From Lunularia cruciata (taxonomy: Eukaryota > Streptophyta > Marchantiopsida > Lunulariales > Lunulariaceae): 64,000 nucleotides of DNA. This document shows positions 1 through 11,269 of the stretch, one piece after another. The notes below the pieces were generated by a model. That model worked only from the letters and a program-made list of their open reading frames with translations, was not told the origin of the DNA and searched no databases. The position numbers and the translations under genes were made by a program. Within the stretch, counting starts at the first letter, position 1; each line of letters begins with the position of its first letter. The stretch lies in the NCBI GenBank assembly GCA_948567375.1, contig OX419759.1:2085303-2149302 (forward strand), in the 5' to 3' direction.

Positions 1-59
1 CACATGACATATTCTCATTTTTATGGCTAGCAATTGATTCGAGAATAGAAAGGTAAACT

Positions 60-1230
60 TTCCAAGGATCTAGTGGAGTACTAAACAGCAAAGTCGCATA
101 TCATTGCAACCTCAAAATTGAGAAGTAAGTACAGTACTATGTACAGAATTATGCCTGATTGATAAGCAAACTAGTACAACAACAGTTTTAGAATAACGTT
201 TAACTACCTTACAATATTGCCACGGATTGCAATTAACTGCTCTTCAGCATGAGCCATGGACCAGATGGTATTGAAGGGATTGAAGAAAAGCACTAGTCTA
301 ACACATTTCACATTGGCCAGTCCCGCGATTGCATGTGAGACGAGAGCAACATTTATGGGGACACCCACAATCACATTGCTCTCCCACGCGCAGACATACT
401 CCAGGACGTGGGTACCCACATCCTGGAGGAAAATCGTAATCTGTAAGCGAATCTGAGTTCATCTGCTCATTACCAGTGGACACTGCCGTGGGCTCCATAT
501 AGGACAATGGTGCTTCCAACTCCTCCATCAGGTTGTCCGGTGCGTTTGAAGTCGGTAACGATTCTTCAACATGCTCTTTAGAAAAACCTGCGCTAAGCTC
601 CTGAATCATCCTTTCGTGTCGAGATTAAACGAACATGGGTACGGCTGTAATCAGCAGTACCAGCGCTATCACGCTAAAAAGCTTACCAACGGTAACAGTC
701 ATCGATTGTCGGCCTTTATTCGCCATAGGTCACCTTTCTGTCCTCCCGGTCCCTCAGAGTCTATGTTCTGATGAGATTCAACTGAATCCAGACAAAAGAT
801 TCTGGACCGAACTTGCAGGGATCTCACTTTTCCATAACCTGGAACGCGGCAATTGCAGACTGCTCGTTCCCTATGCGGAATGCCAGTACAACACAGTTCC
901 GACATCTTCACGATATCAGATATATATTTTTCCCGACAAACTGTCAGGGTTTCCGCCATGAAACTACTAGAACTTTCGGAGTAAAAACCAGACGTTGTCT
1001 TCCTCTTTATATGTTCTTTAAATGCTTTAATCACTCACTGAGTCAGATTAAGTTCCTAATAGCTGAGCCGAATTGTGGGAACAAAGAGATGAAAACCATC
1101 ACCATCTATCCACTAGCGTCATTAGGATGTGACATCTAGAACTTGCTTCGAATGAGGCTTCAACAGAACTTCAGATATTTTGCAGGGCTTAAGCCACTTG
1201 CGAGGACGAAATGCGCGCGCGAAACATTCC
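60..1230 (-). repeat. Segmental duplication, unit A (holds copy 1)
   Basis: The sequence on both sides of copy 1 resembles that around copy 2 (unit B, about 2520-3640). Downstream, both have an AAGTA-rich stretch followed by a TGATTG motif (about 130-165 and 2555-2600). Upstream, both share a block reading roughly TCTATRTTCTGA (about 761-772 and 3181-3193) and a further GCTGAGCCGAA-like block (about 1062 and 3484). Similarity is patchy, so the duplication is old. Borders are approximate. Confidence 0.6.
298..726 (-). pseudogene. Secreted knottin-like peptide, copy 1, broken by an in-frame stop
   Basis: The frame opens with an ATG at 726-724 and encodes a signal-like hydrophobic stretch, then meets a TAA at 627-625 after 33 codons. 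The same frame then stays open to the stop at 298-300. Copy 2 has a His codon (CAC) at the matching place, between the shared FV and SR residues, so the stop is a lesion and not an intron border; no intron of plausible size fits there. The C-terminal part keeps the family core C-x6-C-x7-CC-x4-C-x6-C and adds extra cysteines: a CDCGC run after the second core Cys and a final C-x2-C. An ATG at 609 could still start a 103-residue product without a signal peptide. The reading as a pseudogene rests on comparison with copy 2; read-through or an assembly error remain possible. Confidence 0.8.
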
Positions 1231-2519
1231 TATCAAACCTAAGTGCCAGTGGATCCTTTGAGTCTGGCTCAGCTGACACATTGTAGGTGCCCATGAGACT
1301 GATTACGATGGACAGGTCAGACGTACCCACACCACCTTCTGAGGTTAGAAATAAATGAGCTCAGATATGTTCGATAAGATGGGGATCTGAAATATCATCT
1401 AGGTACTGGCTAAATGTTCGCGATATTGTGATGAGTTTGGGGAACCAAATTTCTTTCAAACGACGTTTGTTTCCTGAATCTGGACGTTCTATACATTCAA
1501 CGGCTTGATCTGTAAATCCATTCACGCGAACAATTGCTGAACCATACCGAAGTTACCTACCTACGGAAACATCAAAGTAATCCAGAAACAGAGATTGTCG
1601 GTTTCTTCCGAAGTTGAGGCGTAAGCTGTCTTGAGTTAAGATGCACAAGATTCTACTAAGACTTGTCAAAGGAGAGTTATAGCGCTCTAGACATTCCAGA
1701 GATAGCAAGGCCACATCCGACTGCAACTATATAAATGCCTATGAACAGTGTTGTATCAATTGCTCAATAGTCAGAAGTGATCATGATACCTGGCCAGCTT
1801 AGATGTTCAGAAATCCTCATAGTGAGAGGATCGAACACTAGCGAAGTTTCCAAGACTCTGAGTCGGCCTTTTTCTGGGCCATGTGTATGGAGTACGAATC
1901 ACATTACGGTGAGAAGTAACCCGACAGTCCGCGAGTTTAGACTTCACTTGCCATGGTTGGAAAGGTTGAACTTCCCAGGATGTTCTAAAGAACTGAAGCA
2001 TTGTAAGAGAAGGAACAAGCTTCAGCGATATCTCATGTAGATTCTTTGATGTCTAGATCTTATCCAGAGAGGAAAGGTACAGATACTGTGGACCAAAATA
2101 GGTTAAAGGGCTGGAGATGCTGCTCATCAAGTCCACAGCAGATGATAAGCATCAAAGCAGATGTTTATGACTGTCAGTAGGATCTCTTTCATGCTAGCTA
2201 TGGAATATTGTAGCATGTGGATCATTCACAGCAAGTTGTTTGTCTGCTGTGATAAATTATCACGGGTTTTCATTAGCTAGAAAATCGGCTGGCTAACAAC
2301 ATCTAACAAGTAGTCAGATTCCCTGTTACAGCCAAGTTACGGAAGAATGAAGTTATCGCCAACAATTGCGACAGTCTGCATTCCGAGAGTCAAGGCCATT
2401 GTTCACGGTTAGATAGACGCGTTCTCATTTTGTAAGTTGACCGATATGAGAAGAAAAGGTAAACTCGCCATGCGTATGGTAGAGTAGTAGACAGAAGGGC
2501 ACATTTTATTCCAGAGCAT

Positions 2520-3640
2520 CGATGCTCGTCCAACTTCAAACTTTAGAAGCAAGTACTGTACTGCGTATATGCACGTTTACAATCTTTGACTGATTGTTAG
2601 ACGAACCATCACAAATCTATTTGGAGCACAGTTGAAGTACTCTCAGAATGGCCTCCCACGTATTTCAAGTAGTTCCTGTTCAGCAATTGCCATGAAAGAA
2701 TCTTCGCAATCGAAGTCAGTGAAGAAAGTAGCTATAGTAGCTAGCTGTAGTCTAAAATATTCTACAGCGGCCGCTATCTTCATCGCAAATGAGATCAGGG
2801 CAACATATTTGAGGACACTTATGATGACAAAGGTCTCCCAATCGCAGACATTCTTGATCTGGCCCCACGTCATTTAGAAACACATTTACGTCTAACTGTT
2901 GATTATTAGCAGTAGACCGAGCCTTGGGGTGCGCACAGGACAACGGAACGTCCGGGTCCATCATATCGCCTGATGAGCTTGAAGTGGCTACCGATTCTTC
3001 AAAAGACTGTTCAGAGACACCATCCAGGTTCTGAGTCAGCCTCTCCGGTCGAGAGTGAACGAATATTGGTGCGGTTGTAACCAGAAGCACCAGTGAAGTC
3101 ACAATGAAAAGTAAACGAAGGTTCACGGAGTGATGGATTTTGGTTGCCATCTTTGAGCGCTGATATCCCTGTTTCTCGGAATCTATATTCTGAGGGAGCT
3201 TGGAATTCACTAAGACTTTCTGTAAGAAAGTTTCAAGATAATGGAATGGATCCAAAAGTGGAAGGAGGTATGAGAGGTTGCAGACGGCTGATTCCTTTAA
3301 TACAGTGGCCGGACATGCTCACAGGGGCGCAAGATTCGATTAAAGACAGTGACATTTCAAGAATTCCGGTCGACTGATGGATACTTGCACCTGTCCAGGA
3401 AGTGATTGTTTTGAGAGGGAATGATGTGCAATGTAATTTTCAAGTGTTTCAGAGCTCTTTGAGTTGAAGTAGCTTGTTAAAATCTGAGCCGAAACTTGCG
3501 GAAGAAGGAAGTATTAAATATCCAACGGAATCTAATCTGTACTCAGCCATAACCGATACTTCGGATCTTTTGTGAGAGGTTTAAGCCAAGTAAAATATCT
3601 GCAATACATCCATCACAGTAAGTGTAAGGGAATCCTATGG
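2520..3640 (-). repeat. Segmental duplication, unit B (holds copy 2)
   Basis: This is the partner of the unit around copy 1, offset by roughly 2.4-2.5 kb, in the same orientation. Shared blocks lie in the coding sequence, the 5' flank and the 3' flank, so the event copied a whole gene with its flanks rather than a cDNA. Borders are approximate. Confidence 0.6.
2752..3150 (-). CDS. Secreted knottin-like cysteine-rich peptide, copy 2
   Basis: An intact single-exon frame of 132 residues. The ATG at 3150 was chosen over an upstream in-frame ATG at 3255 because it puts a hydrophobic signal segment (about residues 13-31) directly at the N-terminus and matches the start of copy 1. After the signal come SRPER and a QNLD motif, an acidic and Ser-rich pro-region, and a C-terminal core from residue 101 spaced C-x6-C-x7-CC-x4-C-x6-C. 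One additional Cys lies inside the second loop. Relative to copy 1 there is an insertion of about 20 residues between a leading Cys (residue 72) and the core; the DNA there has no credible intron. The product should be secreted and disulfide-bonded. Target and role are unknown. Its closest relative in the window is copy 1. Confidence 0.82.
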   Translation of the reverse strand: MATKIHHSVNLRLLFIVTSLVLLVTTAPIFVHSRPERLTQNLDGVSEQSFEESVATSSSSGDMMDPDVPLSCAHPKARSTANNQQLDVNVFLNDVGPDQECLRLGDLCHHKCPQICCPDLICDEDSGRCRIF

Positions 3641-6600
3641 TTCAACTGGCCCTTAGTTACTGCTGACGATACTGTTTGCGGTGAGAAAGGTTCTGAAGAC
3701 ATACCCTGTTGGTACACCTCACCTACTTAAGCAAATCATTTGAAGGAAATATGTTTGTGAATAGGACTTCCACCTAATTAAACGTACTGTCGTCACCATC
3801 CAAAGTTCCGGGAAGTCTTATCTTCCCGGGACTTCTTCAATAAGCTAATACCATATCCTAGCACCTTGTGCATATGTCAAGTTTACATCCACGTTTCAAC
3901 ATTACCTATCCATTCGCAGTAATCGTTAATTGCAGCAACCTCTCGATGTACTGCGGCTCGGCCATGAAACCTTGATGTAATTAAATGATTGGAGGTTCTC
4001 ACTTAGCTTTGAAAGAGAGTATCGGTGAAGGTGGACAGTGTAATATAGACTGAAGTAGACTGGAATCCAAATTCCAAGAAAGAGAATGGCTGGTACAACT
4101 ACGTGCATCCCGCAAGAACCAAAAGAAACTGTTATGGTCCAGATATGGACATTTCGCCACTGCTGATTGGCAAAAAGAACGACTGTGACGCTGTGGTCGA
4201 TCAAATGTGACCTACGGCCCGCAACTTGCTCTGTGATTGATGCCGGAAATACAGAAAGCTTCAAACAAACATGATTTGTGCTAAAGAGCAGAGAAACCAC
4301 CAAACGTGTCACTAACCGATGGAATTGACTGACAGGGAGACATCTAATGTCCTTTACTCCACACCTGACAATTGTTATTATCGACCGAAGAGGACATGGA
4401 CGGACCCGGGGCCGGGGCCGCTGTGTAGGGTTCTTGCCTCGCTGTTTTCTACTATTGAGATTCATGCTCAAAGAGGCAGCTGCCCGCGCTTCGAACATTA
4501 CCAGCTGACCCGATCATAAGAGGCAGAGTAAAGAACCTTCCACGGTACATAACCAACATTTTACAATTTATCCTAGTTTTTATGGAATAAGATCCTCAGA
4601 CGAGCTACGCCTCCATGTTGACCCGACTCACCACGCATCTTTAAAATGCTATTTCAACTGCTATTGATGTATTTAGACTGATTTTTCTCCTGATTTTCCA
4701 AAGGTCCTTACGACAAGCTTAATTTACGGCAACCAATTGGAACGTGCAAAGTGTGAATGGTTATCATATCCAGAGTCTATGTAATATGTTTAGGCTCCTT
4801 AGTTTCTCAATAGCATCCAGAATTGAGAATTTGGCATGTCTACATATAAGGCGTACTAACTAGTTAGCGCGTGTACTGAGAAGTGAACGAAAATGAAAAA
4901 TCCCTAACTTGGACTGATCCAGGAAGTCGATTACATAGACACCTATCCGGAACTAAAAACATGGTTCTCTTGGATGCCAAGGTAGCTCTCAGATAATTTT
5001 ATCTTCCCAACTAGATATAGAGTTCTTCGGGATATAAGGAATATATAGTTGGTCTGGATCTAGTCTTCTTGACAATATCTGACATGGCTTGATTGATCAT
5101 GACATTTTGCAGTATAATCAGTAACAAGTGCTTTATTACAACACTGATCAACAAGGATGATTAGATTTTCATTCTGATCTTGACGTTCAAGATAGGAAGG
5201 TTAATCAACAAAGGCTCAATTCCTGTAGATGGCTTTTTCTCGTGACAAGATAAAAATGAGCGATAGGTACAGATGAGAAGGTCTCGTCTAAATGGCGCAC
5301 TGGTTCCTTCTACAAGACATGAGCTGATAACCATAGCAATATCTGATACCAGATAAGAAGGGCGTTTGCCTTACTACATCTCTAGGATCATGACGACGTT
5401 TCTGCCTCTTGGAGCGGAAGACCATGGTTTGTGAGTCTGTCCACATTAGTATCCACTTGCTTTCGTAGTGACTGAAGGCCGTATGCATGGTATATGAAAC
5501 CTTGTAAAATGAAAGGTTGCGATAGTTGACAGGCTTTCCAGATTAATCTGTTGCAACCATGCGTACAGAGATAAGCAGCAATAAAGTCCCGAGATGGACC
5601 TAATCTTGGTAAAATCGTTCTTCTTTCATGGCTGCGATCTCCTTGAAGGCGATCCTTGTAGCGTGTCTTCACGTAATTGTCGTCCTCTCGAAAGCTGCTT
5701 GGCGGCGCACAAACTTTGGACTCTGTTTAAAATGAGAGAACACGTCAACTGTTGGGTAAACTGTTGATGTAAACCCTTGATTTTGGAGTACAAAGCGCTT
5801 TTCCTGTACATGGTTTACTGTAATCAATTTGTTAAAGACCAACGTCAAGATCTTTAATAGGTTCTGGAGTACCAACCTATCCAAAGCTGAACCCATTCTG
5901 TAACTTATCTTGATATGGTACATCACCCGTTACTCTTGAACTTCAGAATTATAGAAGGGAATTCTTTCGGTGTGCATATCATGAACTATGTTGTACTTTT
6001 GAGCAGATGACACATGTTAACCATCAATCCAAACGAGGAAATGATTGACTAACATAAACTATGAGCGTTTACTTCTGCAATTATGGGTCCTTTCAACTCA
6101 TGGATGAATTTCAGTGATACACAAAACCCAAAGGTACTACTATTGTTCATCAGCGGGACTTTTGGGAAAGCTTGCGCTCCTCATACGTCCAGAAAAAGAG
6201 CCAAATCAAGGAATCTCAAACACAGTACTCGCTAGTATGTACAGCATGAGTTTCCAAATTACAATGATAGACAGTTCTCATGTGGTATTGGACTATTACG
6301 TGCGTTAGAATTGTTCATTATTCGCTGTACAGTTTTGGAAACGCTACAATAACCTCCATGTTTCTGGGCTAATTCTTGCTGCATTTAATTATGATATTGG
6401 AGCAAGAGCAAGGTACTGTACATCTTACCTCACAAAGAAAGGAGTCGTTAAACATGAAGGAGAAAACTGGCATTGATGTTCTCCGGAACTCAGATTACAC
6501 CATTATAGGTGTAGCTGGTAGAAACCAATGACCTTCTCCGTTCAGTGCCATATGATTTTATAGTAATCAATAGTACGAAAAATTACATTCGACTTATAGC

Positions 6601-6888
6601 TAGTACTATTCGATCAAGTACTGCTGCACCTGCAGCCAAGATCTGTAGTGTCCCGCCACTGAACAAAATCATGTCCCACCACGAGAACAGAAATCGATAT
6701 GGCGAGGGAATCAAACCTTAAGATCATGTTTCCTAGTACGTTACGATGGTTAAGATCTAGTTGAATTGTCCAACATTAGATCATCCAGAACCATGTTTGC
6801 GAGCTCAACTTCAGGCTATGGATCAAGGTGCCTAGCCAATTACCCTAAGACGCTCACTTACTAGTTAGCTTCTTGAGTGAGCTCACTA
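3641..6888. other. Intergenic, no supported gene
   Basis: A 190-residue minus-strand open frame lies at 3926-4498 and three overlapping minus-strand frames lie between 5288 and 5926. None shows a recognisable domain, signal peptide or splice-supported extension. The last group follows one another in different frames and could be a decayed gene, but nothing confirms it. Confidence 0.5.
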
Positions 6889-7146
6889 TTTTTGCATAAG
6901 ACATGGATTTCTACCAGCTGTAAATGTTCTTAGCTTCTAGAACTAGCAGCCCCCTCATCGCGCTTCACCTTGGGATTTGAATTGAAATCCCAATTACTAT
7001 ACATTGTCCACTCGGCTATCAAAAGCAGAGTATTCAGTTCTCACCTTGGAACTCTGGATCAGATATAAATCCAGTGGTGAGAGTGCTTTTAAACATCTTG
7101 CAACCTGGAATTAATCTCTGAAGACTCTCTTTCGTCACAAACTTCA
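6889..7146 (+). repeat. 5' LTR of the copia element
   Basis: Matches the 3' LTR through blocks such as CATAAGACAT, AACTAGCAGCC, TTCTCACCTTGGAACTCT and AGACTCTCTT. The expected TGTTGG start is degraded to TTTTTG. It contains a 9-bp perfect inverted repeat, TTGGGATTT/AAATCCCAA, near 6970-6993. The 3' edge is set by the last shared CTTCA. Confidence 0.8.
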
Positions 7147-7383
7147 GGTTATGGGCCGAGACACAGCATCCATGTGCGTCGATCAGATTTGCTAAGCAGA
7201 CTGCATCTTATATCACCAGGAAGCATCAGTCCTCGTGTGATCTATTATGCCATGACAGACAATGAAGGAGACTTAGAAAGTTCAAAGGCTGGAAAGTACA
7301 ACATGTCTTATTGTGACGTACCCAAACTTGTATATCCATAGGGGTACAAAATTTGGAAAGATACACTAGCACAATTCTTAGAT

Positions 7384-7776
7384 GTGTACGATCTATTTGA
7401 GGTGGTGACTGGTGGTCAACAAAAGCCATGGCCAGGAGATAATAGTGCAAAAGACTTGAAGAAACTGCGAGTTTATAAGGTAAAGTTCACTCGGCTCTCT
7501 TTCCTTCAAATAGTTGATAACCATTGGTTAACAGTTCTGAATGGAGTAGAAATTGCTCCTGAGATTTGGAAAGTCTTGGCAAATAAGTTTCATTGCCAGA
7601 ATGCAGAGACTTTGCTTCATCAAATTCAACTCATCAACTCATCAACACCATGCGCTATGATAATGCTTCATGAAAAGATTTCATCACCAACTTTGAGATA
7701 CAATGGAGCAACTTTCAATCAAGATGTAACACTGCATCAACAAGCAGTTCCACATCTACTTCAACAGAATTCCTGA
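7384..7776 (+). pseudogene. Copia gag remnant
   Basis: The N-terminal part contains YDLFEVVTGG and a PWPGDN-like stretch, and the frame just before it carries a KIWKDTLAQFLD-like segment typical of copia gag N-termini. It then runs through a region resembling the gag helical domain and stops. The reading frame is shifted relative to the segment upstream of 7384, so it is a relic. Confidence 0.6.
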
Positions 7777-7949
7777 CACTCTACAAATCAATATCTCGAT
7801 CGTTAGTGGCAAAAGCATCGTTCCTTCTTATGGCACTCCGTGCATCGATGGATAATGTGAAGCAAAACCAAGGGCTTTGACTATACTGACGTATAAAATA
7901 AGTTCCTTGATATTGCTAGTATAAAAGAGAATCCATACACAAAGATTCT

Positions 7950-8339
7950 TTGAAGTTCAAAGAATCTACTAAGAAGGAGACGATTTGTAGCTGGTACTAC
8001 AAGTATTTGGGGTGGATCATCAAAGGCCATTCATGGCGAGACTGTCGTAACAGAAACAAATCAAATGAAGAAGCTGAGAAGAAGTTTACTGCAAAGAGAG
8101 CCAATGGTGGACACGCTGCAAATCTAACAAGTTCTTCAACGAGTCAATGTATTAGTGATTCCACAGTGTTCGTAGCCCCTTCTACAAACATGAAAGCTTC
8201 AGCACGTAAGCATGTTTGGTTGTTTGAATCTGGTGCTAGTTCACACATGACGTCACGTACAGAAGAGTTCTCCCATACATTCGTACATCACGGTACCATA
8301 AGAATAGGAGATGATTTTTTTCAAGAATGTAACAGGTAA
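7950..8339 (+). pseudogene. Copia gag zinc-knuckle and protease remnant
   Basis: A CCHC-like knuckle is partly recognisable as GHSWRDC following a degenerate first half that has lost its cysteine pair. Further on, WLFESGASSHMTS matches the copia protease active site WLxDSGAS-HMT, but the catalytic Asp reads Glu. A further frame break follows soon after. Both losses agree with an inactive element. Confidence 0.75.
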
Positions 8340-9053
8340 AGATGAAGATGCTTGAACCTACTATAACCAGATGATTGTTCAGCTCAGTTGGTACTTCAGA
8401 ATGTTCTGGTTGTACCTGATCTGGTAGAGCTTTATTAATGTCCTCAAAAGCTCTCCAGCATTTTGTCATGGAGAAAAAAGTGACATCAAATATCAAATGA
8501 AGAGAAAAGATACCTTCAAATGCTTATGCTGGCCAAAAGTTAACCCGCAATGGCTTTGTCATACAACAAGCAAGCTTAAGAGATGAGGAGTTAGCTCAAT
8601 TTGCTACATATGATGAAGCAGATCAAGCCTTTGGGCATACTATAATCAAACAATCTGATGTTCAAAATATGCTGGTGAAGAATTTGAACTACCATTGCGT
8701 CCTATGTTCCCTTGCTAAATCTATGTATTTAGTTCATACTCCTCTACAGATTTTAACAACAACAACAACAACTCTTCAGTTTCAGTTGATACATTCACTT
8801 CGGATCTGTCCAGGAATTTTCCACAAACTTTCCTTGATGGTGCTGAATATTACATATGTTTTCTCGATGACTACGCTTGATATTCCAGTATAGTTGCAGC
8901 ATTTCTCTTTGGTCAACACAAGGAGTTAGTCTACATGCAGTTGCCGGAATTGAAGGTCAAGAAGGGATGGTTGCCTTGCTTCACAGATGTATATACCATT
9001 CGAAGCAGAGTCCAAGACAATGGTATGAATAACTTACTGATCACCTCATAAGT

Positions 9054-9251
9054 ATGGGATTTATTATTGCTGCATTCGATCCCTGTACTTTTATATACAC
9101 ATCAGGCAATCTATTCCTATCACTTTATGTGGATGACATTGGTTTATATGGATCTGACAATGATCTCACTGCAACCATTGTGAGGGGTTTAAAGGGTGAG
9201 TTCCAAGTGATGGCTCTTGGTCAATTGGTTGCTTCGATTGGCGATTACTGA
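9054..9251 (+). pseudogene. Copia reverse transcriptase fragment (YVDD)
   Basis: The frame shows DPCTFIY followed by LYVDDIGLYGSDNDL, the palm motif of copia reverse transcriptase with both catalytic aspartates kept. The N-terminal half of the domain is absent, and the frame stops soon after the motif. Confidence 0.85.
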
Positions 9252-9410
9252 GTCTGAAGAAGGGTTTCAATCTCAGCAAGCTACATTAACAGTGCTACGA
9301 AAGATGCACAGTCTATCTCCACTCCACTTCATGCCAAATCTCAACTCATTGCTTGTCCAGACGAGTAAGTTTTAGAAGACAGTGGCTTCTACCAATCTAT
9401 TGTAGGTTCT

Positions 9411-10056
9411 TTGATGTACCTTGTTACAGGAACCAGGCCTGATCTGGCATTTAAGATCTCATTTCTTTCCCTGTTTAATGATCATCCTACTACATCCTGT
9501 AGTCAAGCAAGACGACTGCCACCTGTGAGTGAAAACTTACCTACCCTGGAAGAAGTTCATCTTCGTTGTACCTTAACGGATTCTCATATGTTTCATGGGT
9601 AACGATCTGGATGGTAGAAAATCTTTTTCAGGATGTGTTTTCCATTTAGGAAAATTGCTACCGTCAGTTGGGAAGTTCCTTAGCGGAAGGCTATTGCAAT
9701 TATTACAGCAGAAGCTGAGTACTATGCATTGTCTGCCACCACTCAACGCATGTATGGTACAAGGCTGCTTTAGAAGAGCTTCAAATTTCAGTGCACCTGA
9801 GAATTTGAGCGATAAGATGGGCAACATCGACTTGGCGCGTAATCCCAGAAGCAGCAACCGGGCAAAACATATTCAAATTAAATTTCAGTTGGTTCGTGAT
9901 CATGTTCACAACAGAGATTTTGATCAAGTTTATGTCCTTACTCGTGACAACACAGCTGACATATGTACAAACGGCCTCCATGGTCCTGCTCTTAGTGCAG
10001 TAAGCTCCATTATACAGGCTATTAAATCCCTGAGGGGAGTGTTGGATAAGACATAA
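9411..10056 (+). pseudogene. Copia C-terminal RT/RNase H remnant
   Basis: MMYLVTGTRPDLAF matches the LMYL-TRPD motif that joins the reverse transcriptase to RNase H in copia. In a shifted frame downstream (from 9595) come stretches like GCVFHLGKL and the C-terminal HIQIKFQLVRDHVHN and NTADICTNGL motifs. Two or more frameshifts separate these pieces. Confidence 0.8.
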
Positions 10057-10274
10057 ATTGTTACCAACCGTAACTGTTCTTGTCTCCTAAACTAGCAGCC
10101 TGCTGCACCTTGTGATAGTGAGTTAAAATTTCCTTGTCTCAACGACTAGGAGAAGCAGGATATTCACTTCTCACCTTGGAACTCTAGATCAGATATAAAC
10201 CCAATAGTTTCAGTGTTTCGAAATATTTTGCGACCTGCAATAAATCTAAAGACTCTCTTCAGTCAAAAACTTCA
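10040..10274 (+). repeat. 3' LTR of the copia element
   Basis: Begins TGTTGGATAAG directly after a purine tract (10032-10039) and ends at the CTTCA shared with the 5' LTR. No clear target-site duplication was found. Confidence 0.8.
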
Positions 10275-10957
10275 ACTATATCTCTAGTTCTGCAATCCCA
10301 GTGTCGTATACCTACCTAGCTAGCAATACATGTGAATTTATCTCGGAAACGAGAGTACCTCTCTTGATCTACAGCTCTTCGAGTAACATGACATCAGAGT
10401 GATCGCACACGTCGAGGTTCAATGTTCCTTCCAATTTCGACGTACTTTTTAGCTTTTTTTGTTTCACAAAAGGTAGCTAAGAACTACACTTTCATATAGA
10501 GTGAAAGGAATGGCATTCAACATGGCATGGTTTTCCTTTTCTGTTTCAAGAACTTAACTTTACTGATAAAGCCACAAAGACATAGAAGAACAAGAAAGGG
10601 AACCGGCACCCAACAAAAGTGGAAAAGGAGGCATTAAACTGAAAGCGGGAACATCTGTCCACTGGAGAAATGAACGGGAATCCAACGACGAAACCACTGC
10701 AGCATGCAGTAGAATCCGATTGGTATATGTTCATTCAACCATTAGACTGCTGCTGCGGAAGTACTCAAACTAAGCTAGCATGTTTTATTCACTTTCCATA
10801 CCGATCAATAGTTATTATGGAAAGAGAGCTGTCTGTAGCTGAGCCTCCAAGGAAGAAAAGCAGATGTATCTAACAAAGCTGTTTACAGATCTAGATAATG
10901 CTGAACAGCCATATCATAAAACTTTGTGGTGGATTGCTGATTTCTTCCTCGGCTGAA
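10275..10957. other. Intergenic, no supported gene
   Basis: Lies between the copia 3' LTR and peptide copy 3. Only short open frames are present, none with a recognisable domain. It includes the 3' flank of copy 3. Confidence 0.5.
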
Positions 10958-11269
10958 TCACTTCTCACCAAAAAATCTGCATACTCTTTTGTCACAAATA
11001 TATCTTGGGCAACAATGTAATAATGGAATCTTGTGGAAGCAAATTTCTCCCTCCTCGCGACACGGCTTGAATCTGTTTGGGTCAACTGGTGGCCACATAT
11101 TTCGAGGAGTGAAGTCAGACTTGTCTAAGTCTGATCCAGACCCCTCCTTGACATGATCATGGTTCTTCAAGTTGGCAGATCGAACGGCGCCCAGCTGCAG
11201 TGACACAAGGAAGATGATCGCAGCAACCAAGACCAGGATTGACGTGTTGGTTGAACGGTTCTCCATCAT
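10958..11269 (-). CDS. Secreted knottin-like cysteine-rich peptide, copy 3
   Basis: An intact single-exon frame of 103 residues. Translation probably starts at the first of two adjacent ATG codons. Residues 11-31 are hydrophobic and form a clear signal peptide, followed by an acidic and Lys-rich pro-region with GSGSDLD. The core begins at residue 70 with spacing C-x6-C-x8-CC-x4-C-x4-C and is followed by a short basic tail. The first loop reads REEGEI, like the GSEGEV of copy 5. The 18-20 bases directly before the ATG pair resemble those before copy 5, showing shared ancestry. A TATATAA-type box lies 138 bp upstream of the ATG. The mature peptide should be an extracellular disulfide-rich peptide; its activity is unknown. 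Confidence 0.85.
   Translation of the reverse strand: MMENRSTNTSILVLVAAIIFLVSLQLGAVRSANLKNHDHVKEGSGSDLDKSDFTPRNMWPPVDPNRFKPCREEGEICFHKIPLLHCCPRYICDKRVCRFFGEK

Larger units (their letters stand above)
6889..10274 (+). mobile_element. Degenerate Ty1/copia LTR retrotransposon
   Basis: Two direct long terminal repeats (about 6889-7146 and 10040-10274) flank a roughly 2.9 kb interior, short for a copia element (usually 4.5-5 kb in all), so internal sequence is lost. The interior holds, in copia order, a gag-like region, a zinc-knuckle remnant, a protease remnant, the reverse transcriptase segment with YVDD, and the RNase H end. The integrase and much of the reverse transcriptase are missing. A purine tract GAGGGGAG directly precedes TGTTGGA, the usual start of plant copia 3' LTRs. 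Frames are broken in several places, so it cannot move by itself. It sits between peptide gene copies 2 and 3. The two LTRs differ by many substitutions and short indels, pointing to an old insertion. Confidence 0.88.

Noticed and set aside
699-960. Cysteine-containing frame just upstream of copy 1
   Set aside because: Its C-x15-CC pattern does not match the peptide core, and the region is the 5' flank shared with copy 2, where the frame is not kept.
3926-4498. Minus-strand open frame of 190 residues
   Set aside because: No signal peptide, domain, family resemblance or splice context; amino-acid mix looks random. Length alone is not enough.
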